Origin: Deltaproteobacteria bacterium | GTDB taxonomy: Bacteria > Desulfobacterota > Syntrophia > Syntrophales > UBA2210 | Direction of reading: 5' to 3' | Length of the DNA stretch: 48,721 bases | Assembly: GCA_016933965.1 (NCBI GenBank) | Contig: JAFGTS010000013.1 | Location: 88,063 to 136,783, forward strand | Part shown: in pieces, positions 24,609 to 33,326 of the stretch | Layout of the letters: each line of letters begins with the position of its first letter | Numbering within the stretch: position 1 is the stretch's first letter | Notes under the pieces: generated by a model | Databases searched by the model: none | What the model saw: only the letters and a program-made list of their open reading frames with translations | What the model was told of the DNA's origin: nothing | Made by a program: the position numbers and the translations under genes

Positions 24609-25706
24609 ATGAAGATAGCCGTCTTGACAGGGGGAGGGGATTGTCCCGGTCTCAACGGGGCCGTAAAGTGGGTAACGAAAACAGCCCTTGACCTCCATCT
24701 CGAGGAGGACCGATCTGAGAAGTTTGAAGTGCTCGGCGTCATGGGGGGCTGGAGGGGGCTCATCGAGGTGGACCCTGAAAGCGAGGAAAGCCGCCGCCGT
24801 CACCTGAAGGTGCTGACCGAGGAAATTGTCAGGGCCTGGGACCGCCAGGGCGGCACGAATCTCGGGACGACGCGGACGAACCCCTTCAATCCGAAAAATG
24901 ACCGGTCACAACAGGTCCTTGAAAACATCGAAAAGCTCGGCATCGATGTGATCGTCGCCATCGGAGGGGAGGACACCCTCGGGGTGGCTCACATGCTGTA
25001 CCGGCAGGGTATCAGGACCGTGGGTATTCCCAAGACGATCGACGGCGACCTCGAGGGGACCGAGTATTCCCTTGGTTTCGATTCTGCCGTCAATATCATC
25101 ACAGAGGAGATCGACCGTCTGAGAACCACGGCGGGTTCGCACGGCAGGATATTCGTGGTTGAGACGATGGGACGCCATGCGGGGTGGCTGGCACTGTACG
25201 GCGGGGAGGCAAGCGGCGCGTACATCATTCTGATCCCCGAACATCCCTTCAACATGGAACGTGTCTGTGACCTGCTTCGCGAACGGGAAGGGAGGGAGAT
25301 ACAGTACAGTATCATTGTCGTTTCCGAAGGCGCGAAACCCGAGGGGATGAGCGAGTTTGTGAAAGACACGAAACTTGATGATTTCGGGCACCGCTCACTT
25401 GGCGGCATAGCGGCCTATGTGGCCGATGAGATCGGACGCAATACCGGATTTGAGGCCCGGTACGTCATTCTCAGCCATCTCCAGCGGGGGGGCGTGCCCT
25501 CGGCCCGCGACCGCCTGATGGCCCGCCGGTTCGGGATCGCCGCCGTTGACATGATCCTGAACGAGGATTACGGCAGAATGGTGAGCCTTTCACACGGAGA
25601 GATAACCTCCGTCCCCCTGAAGGAGGTCGTCGACAAACTGAGACTCGTTGAAGTCGAGAAATATTACGATACGCAACGCTACAACGGAAAGCGTACCATC
25701 CTCTGA
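24609..25706 (+). CDS. 6-phosphofructokinase, probably pyrophosphate-dependent
   Basis: A 365-residue PFKA-family enzyme converting fructose 6-phosphate and the bisphosphate. The phosphate loop is TGGGDCPGLN (7-16). The donor-specificity motif reads GGEDT (119-123); the Asp where ATP enzymes carry Gly, together with Lys in PKTIDGD (141-147), are marks of PPi-using enzymes. The Glu where nearly all members have Asp (GGDDT) is unusual, as is Gly for Asn in TIDND. MGRHAGWLALY follows. It is co-transcribed with the PEPCK-like gene (20-bp gap). PPi use would make glycolysis/gluconeogenesis reversible, as known in syntrophic bacteria. Confidence 0.9.
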   Translation: MKIAVLTGGGDCPGLNGAVKWVTKTALDLHLEEDRSEKFEVLGVMGGWRGLIEVDPESEESRRRHLKVLTEEIVRAWDRQGGTNLGTTRTNPFNPKNDRSQQVLENIEKLGIDVIVAIGGEDTLGVAHMLYRQGIRTVGIPKTIDGDLEGTEYSLGFDSAVNIITEEIDRLRTTAGSHGRIFVVETMGRHAGWLALYGGEASGAYIILIPEHPFNMERVCDLLREREGREIQYSIIVVSEGAKPEGMSEFVKDTKLDDFGHRSLGGIAAYVADEIGRNTGFEARYVILSHLQRGGVPSARDRLMARRFGIAAVDMILNEDYGRMVSLSHGEITSVPLKEVVDKLRLVEVEKYYDTQRYNGKRTIL

Positions 25707-25740
25707 CAGAAAGGGAAAACCCGCGGTTCACTGCAAAACG

Positions 25741-26160
25741 TCAGTCACCGATGATCTTCACCAGCACCCGTTTCCTCCTTCCCCCATCGAATTCTCCATA
25801 GAATATCTGTTCCCAGGGACCGAAATCGAGCCGTCCTCCGGTGATCGCCACCACGACCTCCCTGCCCATGACCTGCCGTTTCAGATGGGCGTCTCCGTTG
25901 TCCTCGCCGGTCCGGTTGTGACGGTAGCGTGCTATCGGTTCGTGAGGCGCCAGCTCTTCCAACCATCGTTCATAGTCCTGATGAAGACCGGATTCGTCGT
26001 CATTGATAAAGACCGAGGCGGTGATGTGCATGGCGTTCACCAGGGCAAGGCCCTCCCGAACGCCGCTCGAGCGCAGGCATTCCTCGACCCGGGGGGTGAT
26101 ATTGACAAAGGCCCGTCGCGTGGGGATATTGAACCACAGTTCCTCCCGGTATGATTTCAT
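25741..26160 (-). CDS. YjbQ family protein (UPF0047)
   Basis: A 139-residue small beta-rich protein. Family features are [20 protein letters not shown], the metal-binding His-rich stretch [18 protein letters not shown] (residues about 81-97) and the ending [19 protein letters not shown]. Members show weak thiamine-phosphate synthase activity; the real role is unsettled. AGGAGG with 7-base spacing supports the ATG at 26160. It is convergent with the phosphofructokinase gene. Confidence 0.9.
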   Translation of the reverse strand: MKSYREELWFNIPTRRAFVNITPRVEECLRSSGVREGLALVNAMHITASVFINDDESGLHQDYERWLEELAPHEPIARYRHNRTGEDNGDAHLKRQVMGREVVVAITGGRLDFGPWEQIFYGEFDGGRRKRVLVKIIGD

Positions 26161-26352
26161 CCGTCATTCCTCCTTATATAAATGATGTGCATCCATATCG
26201 TCATAACCCCTCTCATTTCAGGCTGAAGACCGTCAAGACTTTTTACTGCGGTATCAGAAGATGCGTATGTACCCAGTCCTTTCTTCGGTACCCATCTATT
26301 CAGTTACACTCTTTAATAATGGTGACAAAATTAATACTCACTATTAAGAAGA

Positions 26353-26371
26353 TATCAGTAACATACTGATA
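26353..26371. promoter_or_regulatory. Perfect 19-bp inverted repeat upstream of the catabolic cluster
   Basis: TATCAGTA-ACA-TACTGATA: 8-bp perfect arms with a 3-base spacer, in a very AT-rich 347-bp gap, about 137 bp before the thiolase-like start. It is a good candidate operator for the cluster, possibly for the MerR-TetR fusion regulator encoded at 42.2 kb. The rest of the gap (26161-26352) shows no gene. Confidence 0.5.
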
Positions 26372-26414
26372 ATAATATTAATATAAGAACATGCAAATAA
26401 TTATTGACAACCAA

Positions 26415-26430
26415 GTACTGTATATAGTAC
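26415..26430. promoter_or_regulatory. Second imperfect palindrome beside a TTGACA box
   Basis: GTACTGTATATAGTAC (arms 7 of 8 matched) follows directly on TTGACA (26404-26409). No good -10 box is found at 16-18 bp from that TTGACA, so the exact promoter is unclear. The dyad shares the TACT/AGTA core with the repeat 45 bp upstream. Confidence 0.4.
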
Positions 26431-26507
26431 AGAACTATCCTGTCATATCGGGGCATCTATCGCGATACAATGAAAACAATTCAGAGATCAAAGGAGGTTG
26501 TCTGCAT

Positions 26508-27689
26508 ATGAGCAAGGGGAAAATAGCCATTGTCGGGATTGGCGAAGTTCCAACGGCCAATATGCCAACACGCACTCACTGGGACATTATTTACGACACC
26601 TGCATGGAGGCGGTGAAAGATGCGGGACTGCACAAGAACGACATCGAAGGCGTGGTCAGTGTTTCGCCGCAGGCCCAGCCGAAGATAACCGCGGAGCTTT
26701 CCTTCGGCAAGCTGCCCGAGGAACTCGGTCTCAAGGGGTGCAAAGATACGGTGAGCTGTAATGCAGGCGGGGCTTCAACCTCGAACTGTCTGCGCATGGC
26801 CGAACAGTGGATTCACAGCGGTATAGCCAAAGCGGTGCTGGTACAGCACGTGACCGTCCATTCCACCATACCCCTGGCGGATCAGATCAATTTTTTCGCC
26901 AAGGCGGGAGTGGATCTCCAGTGGGAATATCCCTACGGCACGACGTACAACATCATCATGGGCCTCATGGCAAACCGGTTCATGCATGAATCGGGCTGCA
27001 CGCCGGAACAGATGGCTTCGGTGGTCACGGCGCTCAGAAGCTGGGCATCACGGGACCCCAATTCGTTCTTCTATAAAAAGGATGTGCCCTCCGTCGAAAA
27101 AGTGCTCTCCTCCGATCTGCTCAATACACCGCTGCACAAGCGGGAAAGCAACGTGCTGGGTGACGGTGGATGTGCCATGGTGGTGGTTTCGGCAGAGGAC
27201 GCACAGAAGATGAAACGGCCGGCGGCTTACAAACTTGGCGATTCGGTCCGCTACTTCAGTGGAACCTGCGTCATGCGTGATTTCAAGAAAGTTGAAGAAG
27301 GATTCCGGGTAACCGCCAGGGAGGCCATGGCCCAGGCGGGTATTACCAAAGAAGATGTCAGCATCTGGAACTGTTACCTCGCCTATCCTCTTGCCCATCC
27401 GCTGGTAGCCGAACTTCTTGAAGTGGCGCCTCCCGGCAAAGCGGGTCAGTATTTCCTGGAGGGTCGCATGTCCTTCGGCGGCGATATTCCCTGGTCCACG
27501 ATCGGCGATGCGCCGGGTCGGGGACACACCGGTTCGGGCGTGAGCGCAGCCCACTATGTCGAGACCGCGCGTCAGCTTATGGGCAAGGCCGGAGAGCGCC
27601 AGGTGAAGAACTGCAGATATGTCTATCAGAATGCCGGCGGCGGTTCGGGATTCAACAATATCGCCACCATCTGGGGAAAGGAGATCTGA
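26508..27689 (+). CDS. Thiolase-like protein lacking the nucleophilic cysteine (SCP-x/Ltp2-like), putative aldolase or thiolase
   Basis: A 393-residue member of the SCP-x thiolase group. The fold markers are kept (HSGIAKAVLVQH, GDGGCAMVVVSAEDA, GRGHTGSG), but where thiolases have the nucleophile Cys in ACASGSAA this protein has Gly88 in NAGGASTSN. Cysteine-less relatives such as Ltp2 work with a DUF35 partner as retro-aldolases in steroid side-chain breakdown; a DUF35 gene follows 1 bp downstream here. BbsAB-type thiolases are the alternative, though they keep the Cys. The ATG 26508 is chosen for AGGAGG 26492-26497; a far-upstream frame start (26391) adds unrelated residues. It is the first gene of the catabolic cluster. 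Confidence 0.85.
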   Translation: MSKGKIAIVGIGEVPTANMPTRTHWDIIYDTCMEAVKDAGLHKNDIEGVVSVSPQAQPKITAELSFGKLPEELGLKGCKDTVSCNAGGASTSNCLRMAEQWIHSGIAKAVLVQHVTVHSTIPLADQINFFAKAGVDLQWEYPYGTTYNIIMGLMANRFMHESGCTPEQMASVVTALRSWASRDPNSFFYKKDVPSVEKVLSSDLLNTPLHKRESNVLGDGGCAMVVVSAEDAQKMKRPAAYKLGDSVRYFSGTCVMRDFKKVEEGFRVTAREAMAQAGITKEDVSIWNCYLAYPLAHPLVAELLEVAPPGKAGQYFLEGRMSFGGDIPWSTIGDAPGRGHTGSGVSAAHYVETARQLMGKAGERQVKNCRYVYQNAGGGSGFNNIATIWGKEI

Positions 27690-27690
27690 C

Positions 27691-28104
27691 ATGGAATTCG
27701 ATATGACCAAACCGGTACCGGAAGTTCAGCCCTGGTCCGAGAAATTCTGGGAAGGCACGAAAGAGGGGAAGCTGCTGATCCAGGTATGCAAGGACTGCAA
27801 ATCCAAAATATTCTATCCGAGGAAATACTGCCCGGAGTGCTGGTCCGGGAATCTGGATTGGATAGAGGGAAGCGGCAGGGCGAAGATATATTCCTTCTCC
27901 ACCGCATACAGCATGGTGGAGCCGAAGTTCATGGACGAGCTTCCCTACACCATCGCTTACGTGGACCTTGAAGAGGGCATCCGGATGATGACACGGATCG
28001 TGGACTGTGAACCCGCGGACATAGCGATCGGCATGGATGTGGAGGTGATATTCCATGAGCGGGGCGGGTTTTACCTGCCCTATTTCAGGCCGGTAAGGCA
28101 GTAG
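27691..28104 (+). CDS. DUF35 zinc-ribbon/OB-fold acyl-CoA-associated protein
   Basis: A 137-residue protein. A rubredoxin-like Cys4 zinc ribbon (CKDCKS, then CPECWSG) near residues 33-50 is followed by an OB-fold part (GRAKIYSFSTAYSM, PYTIAYVDLEEGIRMMTRIV, IGMDVEVIFHERG). DUF35 proteins are obligate partners of SCP-x-type thiolases and of Ltp2 aldolases. The ATG starts 1 bp after the preceding stop, strongly implying a complex of the two products. Confidence 0.92.
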   Translation: MEFDMTKPVPEVQPWSEKFWEGTKEGKLLIQVCKDCKSKIFYPRKYCPECWSGNLDWIEGSGRAKIYSFSTAYSMVEPKFMDELPYTIAYVDLEEGIRMMTRIVDCEPADIAIGMDVEVIFHERGGFYLPYFRPVRQ

Positions 28105-28135
28105 GTAAACAGAAAGGAACAGGGGGTGACACGTC

Positions 28136-28972
28136 ATGGGTGAATATCAGACACTGTTGTATGAGATCGGCGGTCCCAACGACGCCGTCTGCCGGATCAC
28201 CATGAATCGTCCGGAAAAATACAATGCCATCAATAGAGAGATGGCGGGAGAGCTTATCGATGCCTTTCGGCGGGTCAGGGATGTGCCCTCTGTGGGGGTC
28301 GTCGTTTTTTCCGGTGCCGGGAAGGCCTTTTGCACCGGGGGGGACCTGGATGTGTTCCCATCGCTGGCTGAACACCAGAATTCCCTGAACTGGCTTTCAC
28401 ATGAAGGGCTTGATGTTCAGCGGGCGATTACGGGCTGCGAGAAGGTGGTCATCGGCAAGATCACCGGGCACTGCCTTGCCGGCGGGCTCGAACTGGCCCT
28501 GTGCTGTGATCTCCTCTACGCGAAGGAAACGGCACGGATGGGTACGACGGAGATCAACATGGGTATCCTGCCGGGCTGGGGCGGGACGGCGAGGCTCCCG
28601 CGCAGCATGCCTGTCTACCGGGCACGGGAGATCGTTTACAGCGGCCGGAAGGATTACACGGCGCGAGAGATGTACGAAATGGGATTTTTGACCCGGGTAT
28701 TCCCCGATGACGAGTTTGAGGAGAGATTTGAAGAGGTGGTGACGAACATCGGCGCCAAGAAGCCCATCGCCCTTCGGATGGCGAAGGAGGTCATGGCAAA
28801 GACCCTGGAAAGCGGCTCTATTGAAACAGCGCTGGCCGTTGAGCGAAATGCCATCCAGTGGCTTGTCTATTCCCCCGATATCCAGACCGTCATGGACATG
28901 TACCGGGCGAAACCGGACCAGCTCGTGAAGGACCAGAAGAAAAAGAACATCGAATCGGATGTGTCGGAATAA
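28136..28972 (+). CDS. Enoyl-CoA hydratase/isomerase family protein
   Basis: A 278-residue crotonase. The oxyanion-hole segment AFCTGGDLDVFP and HCLAGGLELALCCD are present, and both acid/base glutamates of hydratases are kept (in GGLEL and TEINMGILPGWGG). It therefore probably hydrates a 2-enoyl-CoA made by the neighbouring acyl-CoA dehydrogenase; crotonases with retro-aldol or hydrolase action remain possible. A C-terminal charged tail (VKDQKKKNIESD) is extra. It lies 31 bp after the DUF35 gene and 26 bp before the dehydrogenase gene. Confidence 0.9.
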   Translation: MGEYQTLLYEIGGPNDAVCRITMNRPEKYNAINREMAGELIDAFRRVRDVPSVGVVVFSGAGKAFCTGGDLDVFPSLAEHQNSLNWLSHEGLDVQRAITGCEKVVIGKITGHCLAGGLELALCCDLLYAKETARMGTTEINMGILPGWGGTARLPRSMPVYRAREIVYSGRKDYTAREMYEMGFLTRVFPDDEFEERFEEVVTNIGAKKPIALRMAKEVMAKTLESGSIETALAVERNAIQWLVYSPDIQTVMDMYRAKPDQLVKDQKKKNIESDVSE

Positions 28973-28998
28973 GAGAACACTCAATAAGGAGAATAACC

Positions 28999-30162
28999 AT
29001 GGACTTCGGATTTACGGAAGAACAGACCATTATCCAGCAGACCTTCCGTTCCTTCTGCGAGAAGGAGCTCTCCTGGGAATATGTGCAGTGGATGGATGAG
29101 AACGTGAATTTTCCTCCCGACGAACTCTGGCAGAAGTTCGTCGACCTGGGTATGTTCTGGGGAATGATCCCCGTTGAATACGGAGGACAGGGAATGGGGC
29201 AGGTTGACGGGATGATCGCTTATGAGCAGATCTGTGCCCGCTCCATGTCGGTCGCGCTGGCCCTGGGCGTTACCATGGGATTCGGTGTACGATTCATCGG
29301 GGAACTGGGGACAAAGGAACAGAAGGACACCTATCTCCCCCTCATCGGAGAAGGAAAGTTCAAGACCTGCATGGCCCTGACCGAGCCGGGCGGAGGGACC
29401 GATATCCTCGGGGCGATCAAGACAACGGCGGAAGAGAAGGACGACCACTGGGTCATCAACGGTCAGAAGGTCTTTATCACCGGCGCTCATGTCGCCGATT
29501 CGCTGATCACCATCTGCAGGACGGAAAAAGAAGGGAGCCGCAGCCGGTCTCTCAGCAATTTCATGGTGCCCCGTGGATCAAAGGGAGTGACGATCAGAAG
29601 CATTCCGAAGATAAGCTGTCACCATTGTGATTCCGTGGAGATATTTTACGATGATGTGAAGGTGCCGAAAGAAAACCTCCTCGGTACACGGGGAAATGCC
29701 TTCTACGAGATCATGACCGTCCTGAATCCCGAGCGGATCGGCGTTGCCATGATGGGCGTCGGGATCATTGCCGCCATCTATGATCTCTGTTTCAAGTACG
29801 TCCAGGAGAGGGCCGCCTTCGGGGGACCCATCAGCCGGTTTCAGATCCTCCAGAACTATCTTGCCGACATGTATATCAACCTCGAAAATTCCCGGAACAT
29901 CACCTACAAGTCGGCCTGGCTCTGCGACACCGGGAAACCCTATCACCTTGAAGCGACGATGGCGAAGCTCGTGGCTGCTGAGGGGGCGCGGCACGCGGCG
30001 ACGTTTGGTTCCGAGATCTTCGGCGGATACGGTATCTGTAACGAATATCCCATATCCATGTTTGTCCGGGATGCTTACCAGATACAGTTCTCGCCCATTT
30101 CAAACGAAATGAGCAGGAACATGCTCATGCAGTTCCAGGGGTTGCCGAAATCATGGCCCTGA
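28999..30162 (+). CDS. Acyl-CoA dehydrogenase
   Basis: A 387-residue flavoprotein that forms an alpha,beta-double bond in an acyl-CoA and passes electrons to ETF. FAD/substrate signatures are MALTEPGGGTDI and INGQKVFITGAHVADS, and the C-terminal domain has FGSEIFGGYGICNEYPI. The C-terminal motif that in most members is YEGTxxIQ, carrying the catalytic Glu, here reads FSPISNEM, so that Glu is not at its standard position. The base may lie elsewhere, as in isovaleryl- or long-chain-type enzymes. The ATG 28999 is chosen for AAGGAG upstream and the family N-terminus MDFGFTEEQ. Confidence 0.9.
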   Translation: MDFGFTEEQTIIQQTFRSFCEKELSWEYVQWMDENVNFPPDELWQKFVDLGMFWGMIPVEYGGQGMGQVDGMIAYEQICARSMSVALALGVTMGFGVRFIGELGTKEQKDTYLPLIGEGKFKTCMALTEPGGGTDILGAIKTTAEEKDDHWVINGQKVFITGAHVADSLITICRTEKEGSRSRSLSNFMVPRGSKGVTIRSIPKISCHHCDSVEIFYDDVKVPKENLLGTRGNAFYEIMTVLNPERIGVAMMGVGIIAAIYDLCFKYVQERAAFGGPISRFQILQNYLADMYINLENSRNITYKSAWLCDTGKPYHLEATMAKLVAAEGARHAATFGSEIFGGYGICNEYPISMFVRDAYQIQFSPISNEMSRNMLMQFQGLPKSWP

Positions 30163-30184
30163 AAAATGAGGAGAGGAAGATCGA

Positions 30185-31747
30185 ATGTACACATTAAGAG
30201 ACATTCCGCGGGTCGGGGCGATCATGTTCCGCGACAACACGGCCATCGTCTTTGAGGGAAAGCGATGTACCTATGGAGAGTTCAACCGGCGGGTAAACCG
30301 TTTTTCCCATGTCCTCATTTCCCTCGGCTGTAGAAAGGGAGACCGGCTTGCCGTGATGGCCGACAATTGCTCGAAGTACCTGGAGGCTTACTTCGGGGCG
30401 GCAAAGATCGGCATGAGCGTCACCCCGCTCAACGTGCGCCTCGGCGACGACGAGATCACGTATATCGTCAATGACAGCGAGGCGACGGTACTTGTGGTCG
30501 GCGACGGATACGAAGAAAGGCTGGCCGGGCTCAAGGGACGCTTCACCGGCATAGGGAACTGGATCAGTTTCGATAATCCTGTTGACGGTTTTCTCGACTA
30601 TGAAACGCTTCTGGCGGGATCGCCCGAGGCGGAACCTGACGTTGATGTGTATGATGTTCAGGAAGACGACCTCGCCGTTCTCATGTACACGGGCGGTACT
30701 ACCGGGCTCCCCAAGGGTGTCATGCTCTCCCACCGCAACGTCATGATCTCCGGCATCGCGTCGGCGCTTGCAATGGGATTTACCCAGGAAGATGCCACCT
30801 GTTTCGTCCTGCCGATCTTTCACGTGTCCTGGTGGCCCATTCTGGCGGTGATGATCGCCGGGGGAAAGGCGTGCATCAACCGCCGTCCCGATCTCGACGC
30901 GATCTTTCAACTTATCCAGGACGAGAAATGCACGCACATGAATCTCGTGCCCACCATCTACGGATGGATGGTGGATTATCCCAATGTTGAGAAGTACGAC
31001 CTTTCGAGCCTCCGGCTTCTTACCTATGCGGGGAGCCCGTTCCCCGTGGAAGTCCTGAAAAAATGCATCCGGAAATTCGGCAACAAGTTCGCGCAGGGAT
31101 ACGGAGCGACCGAGACGGCAGGTGCGGCGATCGCCATGCTGGACTGGCGGGATCATCATCTCGAGGGGGAAAGATCAAAATATCTCCTGAGCGCCGGACA
31201 GCCGGCAATATGCGCGGAAGCGAAGATCGTGGATGACGATGACCGCACCCTCGCTCCCGGCGAGAAGGGAGAGATCTGCGCCCGGGGAAAACACATCATG
31301 ATGGGCTACTGGAAAAACCCGGAACTCACCGCCGAGGTCCTGAAGGGAGGCTGGTACCATACCGGCGACATGGGCTACATGGATGAGGACGGATACATTT
31401 ACATGACGGACCGTAAGGCGGACATGATCATCTCCGGCGGCGAGAACGTGTATCCCAAGGAAGTGGAGGATGTCATCTATGCCCATCCCGCGGTGAAGGA
31501 GTGCGCGGTCGTCTCCTCTCCCAGCGAAAAGTGGGGAGAGATCGTCCAGGCCGTGGTGGTGCTCAAGCCGGGAGAGAAGGCTGCGGAAGAAGAGATCATC
31601 GAGCACTGCAGGAAAACCCTGGCGGGTTATAAATGTCCCAAGGCGGTGGCCTTCTGGGATGATATTCCCAAGACCATCGTCGGCAAGATCATGAAGAAAG
31701 AGATCAAACAGAAGTTCTGGGAAGGGAAAGGCAGGGTGATCAGTTAG
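30185..31747 (+). CDS. Acyl-CoA synthetase (AMP-forming)/acyl-CoA ligase
   Basis: A 520-residue ANL-superfamily ligase activating a carboxylic acid with ATP and CoA. The P-loop is YTGGTTGLPKG (168-178). Further motifs are QGYGATET, TGDMGYMDEDGYIYMTDRKAD and the catalytic C-terminal lysine in TIVGKIMKKE (Lys501). Size and motifs fit medium-chain, aromatic or phenylpropanoid acid ligases; the substrate cannot be fixed by eye. It lies 22 bp after the acyl-CoA dehydrogenase and probably performs the entry step of the cluster's pathway. Confidence 0.92.
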   Translation: MYTLRDIPRVGAIMFRDNTAIVFEGKRCTYGEFNRRVNRFSHVLISLGCRKGDRLAVMADNCSKYLEAYFGAAKIGMSVTPLNVRLGDDEITYIVNDSEATVLVVGDGYEERLAGLKGRFTGIGNWISFDNPVDGFLDYETLLAGSPEAEPDVDVYDVQEDDLAVLMYTGGTTGLPKGVMLSHRNVMISGIASALAMGFTQEDATCFVLPIFHVSWWPILAVMIAGGKACINRRPDLDAIFQLIQDEKCTHMNLVPTIYGWMVDYPNVEKYDLSSLRLLTYAGSPFPVEVLKKCIRKFGNKFAQGYGATETAGAAIAMLDWRDHHLEGERSKYLLSAGQPAICAEAKIVDDDDRTLAPGEKGEICARGKHIMMGYWKNPELTAEVLKGGWYHTGDMGYMDEDGYIYMTDRKADMIISGGENVYPKEVEDVIYAHPAVKECAVVSSPSEKWGEIVQAVVVLKPGEKAAEEEIIEHCRKTLAGYKCPKAVAFWDDIPKTIVGKIMKKEIKQKFWEGKGRVIS

Positions 31748-31858
31748 CGGGCGGTATCCCCGGTGTGGGAGCGAACAGGGGCGTGAAGCACACCATGCAT
31801 GAAACAAAAGGAACGTTTGTGGATCATTGATAATAGATCGAAAACAGGAGGAACGAAA

Positions 31859-33241
31859 ATGGCAAAAGGAACAGGGAAAGCAGTCAAGAAGGAAGGAACA
31901 TTCACCCATATTTTCAGCCCTATCAAGCTCGGCCCGATCGAATTGAAGAACCGCATCGCCCTTGCACCGATGAACGAAACGATGTCCGGGGTGAACGGCG
32001 AGGCAACGGAGCAGATGCTCTCGTACTATGCAGCACGGGCGAAGGGGGGCACTTCTCTTGTCTGCACGGGCGCGGTCATGGGAACACGTCTGGCGTCCGA
32101 ATTCGTATGGGGCCGGAACCTCTATCTCTTCCATATGGGTCATCTGCAGGGACTTGGCATGCTCACCGAACGCATCCATTACTTCGGGTCCAAGGCCGCT
32201 ATCCAGATGACCATCGGCTTCGGCCGGCAGGGCCATTCGTACGATCACCACAAGCTGGCTCCCGCGCCTACGGCAGGTTTGCCCTATGAAATAACTGCCG
32301 AAAAGGCCACCGACCATGTCGTAGATGCCTGGCGCATGATCGAATATGCCAAATCATTCATGGTTGGGCAGATGACACGGGAGATGACGATTTCCGAGAT
32401 CCAGAGCGAGCAGAAGGAATTTGCCCAGAGCTGCCAGCTGGCAGTCATCGCCGGCTTCGATGTCATCGAGATCCATGCCCCGCACGGCTATATCGAGCAC
32501 CAATTCCTGTCACCGCTTTCCAACAAGCGCACGGATCTCTATGGCGGGGAATGGCGCAACCGCAAGCGTTTCCTTCTGGAGATCGCCGAGCAGATCCGTT
32601 ATGCTTGTCCGGGTGTGGCGGTGGGAGTCCGGATCAGCGCGGAAGAGCATATGAAGGGAGGACTGACGGAGGATGAGATGATCGATGTGGCAAAGGACCT
32701 CGAAGCGAGGGGGATCGATTATATCTCCCTCTCTGACGGCGCCGGCTATGAAGAGGGAGGGCATCTCATTACCGACATGGACCGTTCGAAGCATATTCCC
32801 GAACATGGCCAGGCCTTCAAGAAGGCCCTCAAGATCCCGGTGATCGTGGCCTCTCAGCATGATCCTAACAAGATCGAAAAGAACATTGCCGAGGGTAAAT
32901 ACGATATCCAGGCCCTGGGCCGGCAGCTCTTCTGCGACCCGGAATACCCCAACAAGCTCGCGGCCGGAAAGGTCAAGGAAATCGTCAGGTGCTCACGCTG
33001 CAACACCTGCCTCATGCGCTGCCTGAGCGGGATTACCCCCGCCTGCCCCAATAACCCGAATCTTGGGCGTGAATATGTCCTTGACGAATACAAGATCGGT
33101 CCCTGGAGGAAAGATGAACCGATCCTGCCCGAAGGCATAGTCCGTGTTCCCATGCCGGCCATTGACCGGCCGTGGTGGAAGAAAGAGCTGACCTTTATCG
33201 AAAAGAGCTGGCGGCCGCTCCAGGGAAGGACGCCGCGGTAA
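31859..33241 (+). CDS. Old-yellow-enzyme-type NADH:flavin oxidoreductase with Fe-S motif
   Basis: A 460-residue protein. The FMN TIM barrel starts IFSPIKLGPIELKNRIALAP and includes GFDVIEIHAPHGYIEHQFLS and GVRISAEEHMKGG. After the barrel comes a cysteine cluster CSRCNTCLMRC...CPNNP, as in the [4Fe-4S] site of 2,4-dienoyl-CoA reductase and the BaiCD/enoate reductase group. The FAD/NAD-binding C-terminal domain of those enzymes is absent, so an external electron donor is needed. It probably reduces an activated C=C bond of a cluster intermediate. The ATG 31859 follows AGGAGG; a start at 31799 would add 20 residues. Confidence 0.9.
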   Translation: MAKGTGKAVKKEGTFTHIFSPIKLGPIELKNRIALAPMNETMSGVNGEATEQMLSYYAARAKGGTSLVCTGAVMGTRLASEFVWGRNLYLFHMGHLQGLGMLTERIHYFGSKAAIQMTIGFGRQGHSYDHHKLAPAPTAGLPYEITAEKATDHVVDAWRMIEYAKSFMVGQMTREMTISEIQSEQKEFAQSCQLAVIAGFDVIEIHAPHGYIEHQFLSPLSNKRTDLYGGEWRNRKRFLLEIAEQIRYACPGVAVGVRISAEEHMKGGLTEDEMIDVAKDLEARGIDYISLSDGAGYEEGGHLITDMDRSKHIPEHGQAFKKALKIPVIVASQHDPNKIEKNIAEGKYDIQALGRQLFCDPEYPNKLAAGKVKEIVRCSRCNTCLMRCLSGITPACPNNPNLGREYVLDEYKIGPWRKDEPILPEGIVRVPMPAIDRPWWKKELTFIEKSWRPLQGRTPR

Positions 33242-33246
33242 GGGAA

Positions 33247-33285
33247 GGATTAACGGATTAGCGGATTAATGGATTAAGAGGATTA
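33247..33285 (+). repeat. Short tandem GGATTANN tract (five units)
   Basis: GGATTA occurs at 33247, 33255, 33263, 33271 and 33280, an 8-base period slipping to 9 at the end. The same unit edges the dispersed two-hairpin repeats at 13.4, 21.5 and 22.6 kb. Here no hairpins accompany it. It lies between the OYE gene stop and the ribosome site of the amidohydrolase gene. Confidence 0.7.
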
Positions 33286-33326
33286 AGGATCAGGTGTCTG
33301 ATCAGAGAAAATGAAAGGAGCGAACC

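Noticed and set aside
31175-32317. Long antisense reading frame opposite the acyl-CoA ligase and OYE genes
   Set aside because: Composition is His/Arg-rich as in shadow frames and no domain is recognisable; both sense genes are solid.
33247-33285. GGATTANN tandem tract as a mini CRISPR array
   Set aside because: The units are only 8 bases with 2-base variable parts, there are no spacers of CRISPR size and no cas genes.
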